12,815 bases of DNA, from NCBI GenBank assembly GCA_900769695.1, contig CAAGHO010000006.1, forward strand, positions 1 through 12,815, in the 5' to 3' direction. The position numbers and the translations under genes are program-made. The notes beneath the pieces are model-generated. The model ran no database searches, was not told the origin of the DNA, and worked only from the letters and a program-made list of their open reading frames with translations. Of this stretch, positions 1 to 7,705 are shown piece after piece; the stretch's first letter is position 1, and every line of letters starts with the position of its first letter. The DNA comes from Bacilli bacterium. GTDB lineage: Bacteria; Bacillota_I; Bacilli_A; RF39; UBA660.

Positions 1-670
1 GGTTATCTTCTTCTGCACTCATAAATTCTCTAAAATCTGGATTTTGATTTACTTCTTCGATTGTTTTCATATACTTATCAACACTCCTATCTTGAGATAG
101 TTCTTCTAAAGTTTTTAATTCTTCTTGATTTAAGTCTAACATTATTAAGTATTTATATTTTTCTATCTCATTTCTAGATTTAGAATACCATATATCTTTT
201 ATTTTATCCATATTTATATCATATATTATTAAATTTTTAATATATTCATTTCCTTCTTCATCTCTTACTTTATAGATTCTTACTAACTCTTCTATACTTA
301 AAGAATAACTTAAGTTAATTTGAATTACTAAAGTATCTTCATTATATTCATCGCCTTTTTTTACTTCATGTGAATAAGTATCAAAGATGAATGAGGCATT
401 TCTTGAATGAAGATAATTCGGTTTTTCTGCATTTACTTCTACTTGAATCTTTCCTATATTAGTTTTTAAAAATAAATCAAAGTGTTTTCTTCTAACATGG
501 ATATTATCAACATTTCTTTCTAGATTTAAAAATTCAATATCTTCTATCTTTACATCTAGAATTGATTCTAATAATTTAGTTAGAATATCTTTACTTTCTT
601 CTTTCATGAACACCTCCTTAAAGGCTCGATCATTTCTACAAGTATAAAATTTGCTTATTGTTTCAGACAT
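1..670 (-). CDS. Rpn/PD-(D/E)XK nuclease-transposase family protein (3' end outside window)
   Basis: Partial gene; 223 codons are visible and the C-terminus is cut by the window edge. The translation begins MSETISKFYTCRNDRAFKEVF and continues with the DILTKLLESILDVKIEDIEFLN block, typical of the PD-(D/E)XK family transposase / Rpn (recombination-promoting nuclease) group. Putative catalytic residues are D65 (HFDLFL) and E78 with N80 (VEVN), the D-(x)n-ExN/Q form in which the usual lysine is replaced. Family members are DNA endonucleases, some tied to RecA-independent recombination and to phage defence. I chose the ATG at 670 because the conserved N-terminal NDRAFKEVF motif is in frame from there. 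The next in-frame ATG (607) carries a much stronger Shine-Dalgarno sequence, AAGGAGGTG, formed by the K18-E19-V20 codons. The gene begins 24 bp after the whiA terminator, with no clear promoter of its own. Family call is firm; substrate and role are not known. Confidence 0.8.
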   Translation of the reverse strand, partial: MSETISKFYTCRNDRAFKEVFMKEESKDILTKLLESILDVKIEDIEFLNLERNVDNIHVRRKHFDLFLKTNIGKIQVEVNAEKPNYLHSRNASFIFDTYSHEVKKGDEYNEDTLVIQINLSYSLSIEELVRIYKVRDEEGNEYIKNLIIYDINMDKIKDIWYSKSRNEIEKYKYLIMLDLNQEELKTLEELSQDRSVDKYMKTIEEVNQNPDFREFMSAEEDN

Positions 671-693
671 ATCGCCACTTTCTTTCCTTTATC

Positions 694-730
694 CAAAACA
701 AAAAATAGAAGGAAAGCATTTTTCCTTCTA
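694..730 (-). terminator. Intrinsic terminator after whiA
   Basis: On the minus strand a perfect 10-bp stem (arms 721-730 and 706-715) closes a 5-nt loop and is followed by T6-G-T4 (694-705). It lies 21 bp past the whiA stop and ends the yvcK-whiA unit. The Rpn-like gene starts just beyond it, so that gene may depend partly on read-through. Confidence 0.85.
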
Positions 731-751
731 TAATATTATTGTCTTTTTATT

Positions 752-1684
752 CTACTTTTCCCCTTTTAATCTTGAAGCAAGTTCATTTATCTTTCTAAAA
801 CGGTGATTTAGTCCCGACTTTGTAATTTTATTGTTTGTTTCAAGTGAAATTATTTCACTTAATTCTTTCAGAGAAGCTTCTGGATATTTCTTACGATATT
901 CTAGAGCTTCTTTTGTTTTATCATCTAAAAGCTCGACAGCTAAGTTTTCTTCTAATATTTCAATATTTTTTAGTTGAATAGCAGCTGCCTCTATTACTTT
1001 ATCTGTATTTGCTTGTTCACAATTGTTTAATCTATTTGTATGATTTTTTGCCTCATGATAAATTCTTACATCTTCAAAATATAATACCGCTTTACTTGCT
1101 CCTACTATTTTTAGAAAATCACTTATTTTCTCTGCTTCTTTTATATATATCATGTAGCCTTTATCTCTAGTTAAAATCTTAGCATTTAAATCAAATATAT
1201 TTAAAAGTTTTTGAACAAATACAGCTTCTGTTGGTTTAGTTATTAAAATTTCCATATGATATCTAGATGTTTTTGGGTCATTAATACTTCCTGTTGCTAA
1301 AAAAACGCCTCGTAAATATGCTCTTATCTCTTCGTTTGCACCAACTAAATATTCTTTAGGAGAATCCATGAATTCTTTATTTTCATCGTAGTAGCACAAA
1401 TCCTTCAAGATAAAATCTAAATTATTTGAAATACTTATGACATATAAGTCCTTCTTGTTAAAATTAAGTCCATCTTTCACTTCTATATTAGGGGTTGTCT
1501 CATAAATTTCTTCGAATAGATCAATTAATTTATTTTTAATATTAATATTTTCTGTAGTTAATACCAATTTATTATTTGAAATAGAACCATTATTTCTGAT
1601 ATACGCTGAAAGTTCTGCTAAAGCTTCTGATTTTTCTAAAGCTATTTCTACTATTTCATTCTTTATTTTGGTTGTATATGACAT
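752..1684 (-). CDS. whiA: DNA-binding protein WhiA
   Basis: 310 residues, the usual length for WhiA. The N-terminal half is the degenerate LAGLIDADG homing-endonuclease-like fold, seen in the RAYLRGVFLATGSINDPK stretch (residues 121-138). The linker contains the typical NRLNNCEQANTDK segment (218-229). The C-terminal helix-turn-helix covers roughly 230-308, with the YPEASLKELSE and ITKSGLNHRFRKINELA helices. In Bacillus, WhiA is a nucleoid-associated protein affecting cell division and chromosome segregation; in Streptomyces it is a sporulation regulator. In Gram-positive genomes it almost always follows yvcK, as here. Its ATG is one base past the yvcK TAA stop, and its Shine-Dalgarno (GAGGG) lies inside the last yvcK codons, so the two are very likely translationally coupled. 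The rapZ and crh genes that flank this pair in Bacillus are not present. Confidence 0.95.
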   Translation of the reverse strand: MSYTTKIKNEIVEIALEKSEALAELSAYIRNNGSISNNKLVLTTENINIKNKLIDLFEEIYETTPNIEVKDGLNFNKKDLYVISISNNLDFILKDLCYYDENKEFMDSPKEYLVGANEEIRAYLRGVFLATGSINDPKTSRYHMEILITKPTEAVFVQKLLNIFDLNAKILTRDKGYMIYIKEAEKISDFLKIVGASKAVLYFEDVRIYHEAKNHTNRLNNCEQANTDKVIEAAAIQLKNIEILEENLAVELLDDKTKEALEYRKKYPEASLKELSEIISLETNNKITKSGLNHRFRKINELASRLKGEK

Positions 1685-1685
1685 A

Positions 1686-2636
1686 TTAATCCCTCATCAA
1701 GTAAGAAAAAATTAAAGAGCTAAGTTTTAGACTATCATGTTTCAATGTATTATCATCTATTGTTAATAAATCACCTTCGATTAATTCAACACCAACTTTT
1801 TCAATATTCTCATAGTCAATTTCTACTGGTTCTTTTTGTTCTTCGGTTTCATATTTTTTTGCCATTTCTTTAGAAATCTTAGTATTGCTTGCAATAACAA
1901 CATCTATATCTCTATCCAAATAACTATTTAACATTTTGACATGATCACTAACTGTGAAATTATCTGTTTCACCAGGTTGAGTAACTGCATTACATAAATA
2001 CATTAATGGCGCTTTTGAATCATTGATTGCCTCTTTTACTTGTTTACAAATAATATTTGGTAAAATACTTGTAAATAAGCTACCCATACTGAATATGATT
2101 AGATCAGCATCTTTTATAGCATCTACTACCTCTGGTAAAACCTTTGGTTCTTCTTTATAACAAATTCTTTCAAATTTACGATGTGCTTTTGTTATTTGTT
2201 CTTCCCCTTCAACAATAGTACCATCTTCTTCAACTCCCATTAAAATTAAATTAGAATCTTCTGATATTGGTAGCACCTTATGTTTTACATCCAAAAGTTT
2301 TGACAAACAATCAATTGAATCTTTTAATGAACCAGTTATTTCTAACATAGATGTTAAAATAAGATTTCCAACGGCATGACCATTTAAATCACTAGACGTT
2401 GAAAAACGATAACTCATCATTTTCTTGATTGGATCATCTATACCAGAAAGACTAGTAATTACTTTTCTAATATCACCTACTGCTGGGATATTGAATTCTT
2501 TTCTTAACTTTCCTGTTGAACTACCATTATCAGAGACTGTTATAATTGCAGTTATATCAACAGGAAAATCTTTTAATCCACGTAATAGGTAAGAAATACC
2601 AGTACCTCCACCTAAAACTACTACTTTTTTATGCAT
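1686..2636 (-). CDS. yvcK: YvcK/GlmR family gluconeogenesis and cell-wall factor (CofD-like fold)
   Basis: 316 residues from the chosen start, matching the usual family length of about 317. The N-terminus has the Rossmann-type VVVLGGGTG nucleotide-sugar motif, then VSDNGSSTG (34-42) and GDIRKVI, the core of the 2-phospho-L-lactate transferase (CofD)-like fold. In B. subtilis the protein (GlmR, formerly YvcK) binds UDP-sugars and promotes GlmS activity and growth on gluconeogenic carbon; it is cytoplasmic and not a coenzyme F420 enzyme. A GTG at 2645 would add three residues, but the ATG at 2636 is preceded by GGGTGA at good spacing and gives MHKKVVVLGGGTG, so I prefer it; the GTG itself is part of that Shine-Dalgarno. 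The gene leads a two-gene unit with whiA. A possible promoter and a short leader lie directly upstream, just after the lgt terminator. Confidence 0.93.
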   Translation of the reverse strand: MHKKVVVLGGGTGISYLLRGLKDFPVDITAIITVSDNGSSTGKLRKEFNIPAVGDIRKVITSLSGIDDPIKKMMSYRFSTSSDLNGHAVGNLILTSMLEITGSLKDSIDCLSKLLDVKHKVLPISEDSNLILMGVEEDGTIVEGEEQITKAHRKFERICYKEEPKVLPEVVDAIKDADLIIFSMGSLFTSILPNIICKQVKEAINDSKAPLMYLCNAVTQPGETDNFTVSDHVKMLNSYLDRDIDVVIASNTKISKEMAKKYETEEQKEPVEIDYENIEKVGVELIEGDLLTIDDNTLKHDSLKLSSLIFSYLMRD

Positions 2637-2653
2637 AACATTCACCCAATAAT

Positions 2654-2685
2654 ATTATATAGTAAAAAACAAAAAAAGGCGACAA
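2654..2685 (-). promoter_or_regulatory. Possible yvcK-whiA promoter
   Basis: A perfect TATAAT (2654-2659, minus strand) lies 17 bp before the yvcK ATG. The best -35-like hexamer, TTGTCG (2680-2685), is 20 bp from TATAAT or 18 bp from the overlapping TATATA, so spacing is not ideal. It also overlaps the 3' arm of the lgt terminator. If used, the leader would be only about 10 nt, barely enough to include the GGGTGA ribosome-binding site. Confidence 0.35.
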
Positions 2686-2709
2686 TTTTCTTACTTTGAA
2701 GTTGTCGTC
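2664..2709 (-). terminator. Intrinsic terminator after lgt
   Basis: Minus-strand stem: arm 2702-2709 (GACGACAA) pairs with arm 2678-2685 (TTGTCGCC), 8 positions with one A-C mismatch and a 16-nt loop. It is followed by T7-G-T6 (2664-2677) and begins six bases past the lgt stop. It separates the uvrA-yvlD-lgt unit from yvcK-whiA. Confidence 0.75.
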
Positions 2710-2714
2710 TCTTT

Positions 2715-3560
2715 CTAATACTGCTTTATAAAAAGTGGTTGTTTTTCTTTTGGCTTTTCTTCATTTTTATTATAAAGCTTATCAAATGGTCCTACTTTTT
2801 TAACATACTTATAATATATGAATAAAATAATACCAGTTATTAATAAAACAATAGATACTATCTGAGCAATTTTGAAGTTACCAAGCATTAAACTATCCGT
2901 TCTCATTTTCTCTATTATAAATCTTGCGACTGAATACCATATTAAGTAAAAACCTGATAGTTGTCCAGTTTTTAAGTAAGGATATCTTCTAATAATTAAT
3001 AAAGCTATAAACCCAAAGAAATTCCAAATTGATTCATAGAAAAAAGTTGGTTGACGATAATCTCCTAATATATACATACCATTAATAACAAAATCTGGAA
3101 TTCCCATACTTTTAAGCTTAGCGGCTGAAGTTATAGCGCCGTAAGCTTCTTGATTAAAGAAATTTCCCCATCTTCCAATAGCTTGTCCTAATATAAGACC
3201 AACTACAATAATATCAAATACTTTTAATGTTTCTACTTTGTTCTTTTTACAATAGTAAACAGTAAATAAGCCTCCAGTAATTAAGCCTCCGTGAATAGCT
3301 AATCCACCATTCCAAATTTCTAATATCTCAATGGGATTTTGCATGTAGTAATCCAGATTGAACAAAACATAATAGACTCTAGCTCCTATAATCCCAAAAA
3401 TGATGGCATTGAAAGCCAAATTAACGATAAATTCATCATTTAACTTTCTTTTTTTAGCTTCTAAATATATTAAAATACAAGCAGCTAAGGCTCCTAAAAA
3501 TATAAATATTGAATACCAATATACTTGTATAATTCCTAAATCAAACGCTACTCTTTCCAT
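2715..3560 (-). CDS. lgt: Prolipoprotein diacylglyceryl transferase Lgt
   Basis: 281 residues; integral membrane enzyme that transfers diacylglycerol from phosphatidylglycerol to the lipobox cysteine of prolipoproteins, the first step of lipoprotein maturation. The Lgt signature GRWGNFFNQEAYG is at 129-141. Other hallmarks are the WYS motif near the start (15-17), LAIHGGLITGG with catalytic-type H90 (88-97), the second-half arginine in YSVARFIIEKMRTD (209-222), and about seven hydrophobic segments. The short charged tail (residues 255-281) is lysine-rich. The start overlaps the end of the preceding yvlD-like gene by 20 bp, and its Shine-Dalgarno (GAAGGT) lies inside that gene, so coupled translation is likely. 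In B. subtilis hprK sits directly before lgt; here the overlap with yvlD leaves no room for it. Downstream is a terminator. Confidence 0.96.
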   Translation of the reverse strand: MERVAFDLGIIQVYWYSIFIFLGALAACILIYLEAKKRKLNDEFIVNLAFNAIIFGIIGARVYYVLFNLDYYMQNPIEILEIWNGGLAIHGGLITGGLFTVYYCKKNKVETLKVFDIIVVGLILGQAIGRWGNFFNQEAYGAITSAAKLKSMGIPDFVINGMYILGDYRQPTFFYESIWNFFGFIALLIIRRYPYLKTGQLSGFYLIWYSVARFIIEKMRTDSLMLGNFKIAQIVSIVLLITGIILFIYYKYVKKVGPFDKLYNKNEEKPKEKQPLFIKQY

Positions 3561-3969
3561 TCTTATTTACCTTCTTTATTATTGGTTTTATTACTAACTC
3601 TTCCATTATAAAATTTATTATTGATAATAATATTGCGACTAACAACGCAACCCAAATATTTTCAAGTTGAAAGTGAGATCCTAATATCCAATCTACTAAC
3701 TTAAGTATAAATAAATTAATAAATGGATAGAAAAGACCAAGTGTTATTCCTGTTATTGGTATAGTTAAAGTTACAAGTACTGGTTTGATTGTTTTATTTA
3801 AGATATATAAAATCAAAACTACTACTGTTGAATAAATATAACTATGGCTTGTGTCTATATAGACTGATTTAAACATATTACTGACTAGTATAAATACTAA
3901 AGTATAACCTATCATATATAGTAACCAATCAAACAATCTATTAATTCTGTTTTTTATTACCAATTGCAT
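3541..3969 (-). CDS. yvlD: YvlD-like small membrane protein (phage-holin-4 superfamily)
   Basis: 142 residues with four predicted membrane segments (about 14-34, 45-58, 65-95, 104-124). The pattern NKTIKPVLVTLTIPITGITLG (about 58-78), followed by LFYPFINLFILKLVDWI, is the core of the family called phage holin family 4 / YvlD, found in many bacterial genomes outside phages. The molecular role is not established; a holin function should not be assumed. In B. subtilis yvlD lies in the uvrBA-hprK-lgt neighbourhood, which matches its position here between uvrA and lgt. The ribosome-binding site AGAGGTGA overlaps the uvrA stop codon, so this gene is probably translated from the uvrA transcript. It ends in TGA inside lgt. 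Confidence 0.85.
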   Translation of the reverse strand: MQLVIKNRINRLFDWLLYMIGYTLVFILVSNMFKSVYIDTSHSYIYSTVVVLILYILNKTIKPVLVTLTIPITGITLGLFYPFINLFILKLVDWILGSHFQLENIWVALLVAILLSIINFIMEELVIKPIIKKVNKNGKSSV

Positions 3970-3981
3970 GAAATTTCACCT

Positions 3982-6795
3982 CTAAAGAATTTTATTCAAG
4001 AAATACCCTGTGTATGATTCTTTAACTTTACTAACTTCTTCCGGTGTTCCAACTGCTACTACAGTTCCACCACCGTCTCCACCTTCAGGTCCTAAATCAA
4101 TTATATAGTCAGCAACTTTTATAACATCTAAGTTATGTTCTATTACTACTACCGTATCACCATTATCTACTATTTTCTGTAAAATTGCAAGTAATCTTTT
4201 GATATCATCTGTATGTAGTCCGGTTGTCGGTTCATCTAGAACAAATAGTGTTTTTCCTGTTGCTTTCTTTTGTAATTCTTTAGCAAGTTTTACTCTTTCT
4301 GCTTCTCCTCCGGATAATGTTGGAGCACTCTGTCCAAGCTTAATATAACCTAGACCAACATCCTCTAAAACTTGTAATTTTGCCTTTATTTTTGGTACAT
4401 TTTCAAAGAATTTTAATGCTTCAGACACTCTCATATCTAATACTTCTGCAATATTCTTATCTTTATATTTTATCTTTAAAGTTTCACTATTGTATCTAGT
4501 GCCATGACATACTTCACAATCTACATATACATCTGGTAGGAAATGCATTTCTATTTTTTTAACACCGTCTCCACGACATGCTTCACATCTTCCACCTTTT
4601 ACATTAAAAGAGAATCTATTTTTTTCATATCCTAACATTTTTGATTCTTTTAATGTTGTAAAAAGAGTTCTAATATCATCAAAAACTCCTGTATAAGTTG
4701 CTGGATTACTTCTAGGTGTTCTTCCTATTGGAGATTGTGAAATATCAACAATTTTATCGATATTATCAATACCATTTATTTTTTTATGTTTACCTGGAAC
4801 TACCTTTGATCCATAGATTTTACGAGATAATTCTTTACACAAAATTTCATTAATTAAAGTCGATTTACCTGAACCAGACACTCCTGTTACACAAGTAAAA
4901 GTTCCAAGCGGTATTTTAACATCTATATCTTTTAAGTTGTTTTCTTTTGCTCCTACAATTGTTAAGAATTTTTTATTTCCTTTTCTTCTTACTTTAGGAA
5001 CATCTATTTTTAATTTTCCACTTAGGTATTTTCCAGTGATACTATTTTCATTTTTCATTACTTCTTCTGGAGTACCTATTGCCATAACTTTTCCACCATT
5101 ATCACCAGCACCAGGTCCAATATCTACTAGCACATCTGCAGCTAACATCGTATCAGTATCATGTTCTACTACAATTAGTGTATTACCTAAATCGCGCATT
5201 TCTAGCAAGGACTTAATTAGTTTTTCATTATCTCGTTGATGAAGTCCAATACTAGGTTCATCTAAAACATATAAAACTCCTGTTAATTTGGAACCAATTT
5301 GAGTAGCAAGTCTAATTCTTTGAGCTTCTCCTCCTGATAATGTAGCAGCACTTCTGGCTAAAGTTAGATATTCTAATCCAACATTTTTCAAAAAATCAAG
5401 ACGAGATTTTATCTCTTTGATTAAAAGATCAGCTATTTTTAATTTTTCCTCTGATAATTTTAGCTCATCAAAGAAAACAATTAAATCTTTAATACTCATA
5501 CAGACTACTTCATAAATGTTTTTTCCACCAACTTTAATTTGTAAAATATCATCTCTTAATCTTGCTCCATGACAAGTTTCACAAGTATGTTCAATCATAT
5601 AATGTTCTAGCCATTCTCTTATCCAACTACTACTTGTTTCCATATATCTACGTTCCAAATTATTAATTATTCCTTCATAGAAGTCCTTATTATTCATGAT
5701 ATTTCCACTCTTAGTTTTATAATTAAAAGTAATTATATCTGTAGAACCATATAAAACAATATCTCTTTCCTTCTTGGAAAGCTTTTTAAATGGTTTATCC
5801 ATATCTATTTTATAGTGCTTACATACACATTCGAGTTTCTTATAATAAATTCCTTCTTGGTCATCACTAAGTGTTTTTATACAACCTTCATTAATACTTA
5901 AACTTTTATCTGGAATAACTAAATCTTCATCTATTCTTAACTTTATACCAAGTCCTTTACAATCTGGACAAGCACCAAATGGAGCATTAAAACTAAAGAT
6001 ACGAGGTTCTATCTCAGGTAAAGAAAATTCACAATATGGACAAGCAAAGTTTTCAGAAAAAACTATTTCTTTCTTATTCTCACCTAATATTTCAACAACG
6101 ACTTTTCCACTTGAGAGTTTTGTTGCTGCTTCAATTGCTTCACTTAGTCTAGATCTAGAGTCTTCCTTTAAAACAATTCTATCTATAACCACATCAATAT
6201 CATCTTGCTTATTTTTTTCTAGAACTATTTCTTCAGATAAGTCATACATAGTTCCATTAACCCTTACTCTGATATATCCTTCTTTTCTTAAGTCATCAAG
6301 TAAATCTTTATGAGTTCCTTTTTCATGATGAACAACTGGAGAATAGATAATAAGTCTAGTTCCAAGAGGATACTCTAATACCTTGTTAGTTATTTCTTCT
6401 ACACTTTGAGAAGTTATTGGAATATTATGATTAGGGCAATAAGCTATACCTACACGTGCAAACAAAAGTCTTAAATAATCATATATTTCAGTAACAGTTC
6501 CAACAGTTGATCTTGGATTTTTACTTGTTGTTTTTTGATCAATACTTATAGCAGGAGATAATCCTTCAATGCTATCAACATCTGGTTTTTCACTTCCACC
6601 TAAAAATTGTCTAGCATAAGCAGATAAACTTTCTACATACCTTCTTTGACCTTCTGCATAAATTGTATCAAAAGCCAAAGAACTCTTTCCACTACCTGAT
6701 AAACCTGTCATTACAATCATTTTATTTTTAGGCAATTCTATATTTATATTCTTTAAATTATTTTCTCTGGCACCTTTTATTACTATTTTATCCAT
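3982..6795 (-). CDS. uvrA: Excinuclease ABC subunit UvrA
   Basis: 937 residues, full length. UvrA dimerises, scans DNA for bulky damage and loads UvrB in nucleotide excision repair. The two ABC ATPase modules are complete: Walker A GLSGSGKSS (31-39) and GVSGSGKST (638-646); signatures LSGGEAQR (487-494) and LSGGEAER (827-834); Walker B with D-loop VLDEPSIGLH (510-519) and VLDEPTTGLH (852-861). Zinc-finger cysteines are visible as CPYC...CPDC (252-279), CETCHG (405-410) and the C-terminal CEAC...CEVC module (737-763). Upstream it has its own extended -10 promoter just after the terminator of the radical SAM gene, so it does not depend on the uvrB transcript. The weak ribosome-binding site is GAAGTGG. 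yvlD follows with 12 bp between, and lgt after that, probably as one unit. No LexA/DinR-type box was found by eye. Confidence 0.98.
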   Translation of the reverse strand: MDKIVIKGARENNLKNINIELPKNKMIVMTGLSGSGKSSLAFDTIYAEGQRRYVESLSAYARQFLGGSEKPDVDSIEGLSPAISIDQKTTSKNPRSTVGTVTEIYDYLRLLFARVGIAYCPNHNIPITSQSVEEITNKVLEYPLGTRLIIYSPVVHHEKGTHKDLLDDLRKEGYIRVRVNGTMYDLSEEIVLEKNKQDDIDVVIDRIVLKEDSRSRLSEAIEAATKLSSGKVVVEILGENKKEIVFSENFACPYCEFSLPEIEPRIFSFNAPFGACPDCKGLGIKLRIDEDLVIPDKSLSINEGCIKTLSDDQEGIYYKKLECVCKHYKIDMDKPFKKLSKKERDIVLYGSTDIITFNYKTKSGNIMNNKDFYEGIINNLERRYMETSSSWIREWLEHYMIEHTCETCHGARLRDDILQIKVGGKNIYEVVCMSIKDLIVFFDELKLSEEKLKIADLLIKEIKSRLDFLKNVGLEYLTLARSAATLSGGEAQRIRLATQIGSKLTGVLYVLDEPSIGLHQRDNEKLIKSLLEMRDLGNTLIVVEHDTDTMLAADVLVDIGPGAGDNGGKVMAIGTPEEVMKNENSITGKYLSGKLKIDVPKVRRKGNKKFLTIVGAKENNLKDIDVKIPLGTFTCVTGVSGSGKSTLINEILCKELSRKIYGSKVVPGKHKKINGIDNIDKIVDISQSPIGRTPRSNPATYTGVFDDIRTLFTTLKESKMLGYEKNRFSFNVKGGRCEACRGDGVKKIEMHFLPDVYVDCEVCHGTRYNSETLKIKYKDKNIAEVLDMRVSEALKFFENVPKIKAKLQVLEDVGLGYIKLGQSAPTLSGGEAERVKLAKELQKKATGKTLFVLDEPTTGLHTDDIKRLLAILQKIVDNGDTVVVIEHNLDVIKVADYIIDLGPEGGDGGGTVVAVGTPEEVSKVKESYTGYFLNKIL

Positions 6796-6815
6796 ATTAC
6801 CACTTCCCGTTTGTT

Positions 6816-6824
6816 ATTATATCA
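6816..6824 (-). promoter_or_regulatory. uvrA promoter (extended -10)
   Basis: The minus strand reads TGATATAAT: a perfect TATAAT preceded by the TGn extension, 20 bp before the uvrA ATG. No good -35 hexamer is present at 16-18 bp, as expected for extended -10 promoters; that region overlaps the T-tract of the preceding terminator. Confidence 0.65.
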
Positions 6825-6833
6825 AAACATCTC

Positions 6834-6858
6834 AAAAAAATGTAGATTTAACTACATT
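6834..6858 (-). terminator. Short intrinsic terminator after the radical SAM gene
   Basis: Minus-strand stem AATGTAG/CTACATT (6852-6858 with 6839-6845), 7 bp with a 6-nt loop, followed by a run of seven Ts overlapping the end of the stem. It is AT-rich, so termination may be incomplete. Confidence 0.6.
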
Positions 6859-6865
6859 ATTTAAA

Positions 6866-7705
6866 TTATTTATTTACTAATTTTTCTTTAAAAGTACACG
6901 ATTTGCATAAATCTTCACATGGTTTTCTATCTTGAAATGATTTCTTTAAATTCTGATATTTCTCACTATTAAGTATGGTATCTAAATCTTGTTTGAAGAT
7001 ATTTCCTAAAGAAATAGTTTTATTAGCATCTAAACAACAGGGAACTACAGTTCCATCTACTAGTATTGCGATATGTGTTTTTAGAGCATAACAAAAACCA
7101 TCTGTTTTCCTACTATCATTTTCAACAGGCCACTTAAAAAGATTATCTTTATCAACATATATTGTTGAATTTATCTTAACGTTTTTGGAAGTCTTTAGTT
7201 TGTCCACTATTTCTGTTGATAAATTATAATAGTTTTTAAGTTTTTCCACTATTTCTGTGGATTGTTTATCTAATTTATTATTTTGAAGAGTCCACAATCT
7301 ATATATAACTGTCTTATCTTCTAGTTTTGATACTGAGTTAAATACTTGATTATAATAATTTTCATCATTATTCTCACTATGTAAAGATATATTTATTTTT
7401 CTTAAATTCTTACATTTATTTAATACTTCAATTTTATTTTTCAATAAAGTTCCATTTGTAGTTATGTTTAGTCTTATATTGTATTTATCAATTATAGATA
7501 AAATTTCTTCAAAACTTGGATGTAATAATGGTTCTCCCGTAACATGTAAATATATAGATTCTGTTTGATTTTTAATTTTTTCTAAAATTTGTTCGAATTC
7601 TTCTATTGTCATATTTTCCTTTTTACGACTATTTTTAGAACAGAATGAACAGTTTAAATTGCAAATATTTGTAATTTCAATATATATTTTCTTATATTTT
7701 TTCAT
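6866..7705 (-). CDS. Radical SAM/SPASM-domain protein of unknown substrate
   Basis: 279 residues. The N-terminal radical SAM 4Fe-4S motif CNLNCSFC (C15, C19, C22) is followed by the SAM-binding-type HVTGEPLLHP (54-63) and ITTNGTLL (81-88). The C-terminal part carries a SPASM/twitch-like cysteine set: C205, C223, C224, C263, C267 and C270 (ALKTHIAILVDGTVVPCC and CEDLCKSC). Such proteins use auxiliary Fe-S clusters, often to modify peptides or install cofactors, but I do not recognise a specific subgroup and no precursor peptide lies nearby. An imperfect 14-residue tandem duplication sits at 149-176. The ATG overlaps the uvrB TGA in ATGA with only a weak ribosome-binding site, so translation is probably coupled to uvrB. 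This placement inside the usual uvrB-uvrA pair is unusual; a repair role is only a guess from location. Confidence 0.85.
   Translation of the reverse strand: MKKYKKIYIEITNICNLNCSFCSKNSRKKENMTIEEFEQILEKIKNQTESIYLHVTGEPLLHPSFEEILSIIDKYNIRLNITTNGTLLKNKIEVLNKCKNLRKINISLHSENNDENYYNQVFNSVSKLEDKTVIYRLWTLQNNKLDKQSTEIVEKLKNYYNLSTEIVDKLKTSKNVKINSTIYVDKDNLFKWPVENDSRKTDGFCYALKTHIAILVDGTVVPCCLDANKTISLGNIFKQDLDTILNSEKYQNLKKSFQDRKPCEDLCKSCTFKEKLVNK
7178..7261 (-). repeat. 14-codon tandem duplication inside the radical SAM gene
   Basis: Residues 149-162 (STEIVEKLKNYYNL) and 163-176 (STEIVDKLKTSKNV) are adjacent imperfect copies. At DNA level a 14-base block (tccactatttctgt on the plus strand) recurs exactly 42 bp apart, at 7203 and 7245. 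It lengthens the region between the radical SAM core and the SPASM cysteines without breaking the frame. Confidence 0.75.

Noticed and set aside
1..607. Rpn-type gene starting only at 607
   Set aside because: As the sole start it would drop the conserved NDRAFKEVF segment; kept instead as a possible internal start.
3541..3969. Prophage holin gene
   Set aside because: The family name is historical; conserved chromosomal synteny with uvrA and lgt and no phage genes nearby argue against a prophage.
3400..5239. Plus-strand open frames at 3400-3597 and 4937-5239
   Set aside because: They lie antisense within lgt, yvlD and uvrA, which have clear family motifs on the minus strand. They have no ribosome-binding sites or recognisable domains.
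7702..7705. TGA read as tryptophan (Mycoplasma-type code)
   Set aside because: TGA ends uvrB exactly after its UVR domain and ends the yvlD-like gene, while tryptophans use TGG, so TGA is a stop.
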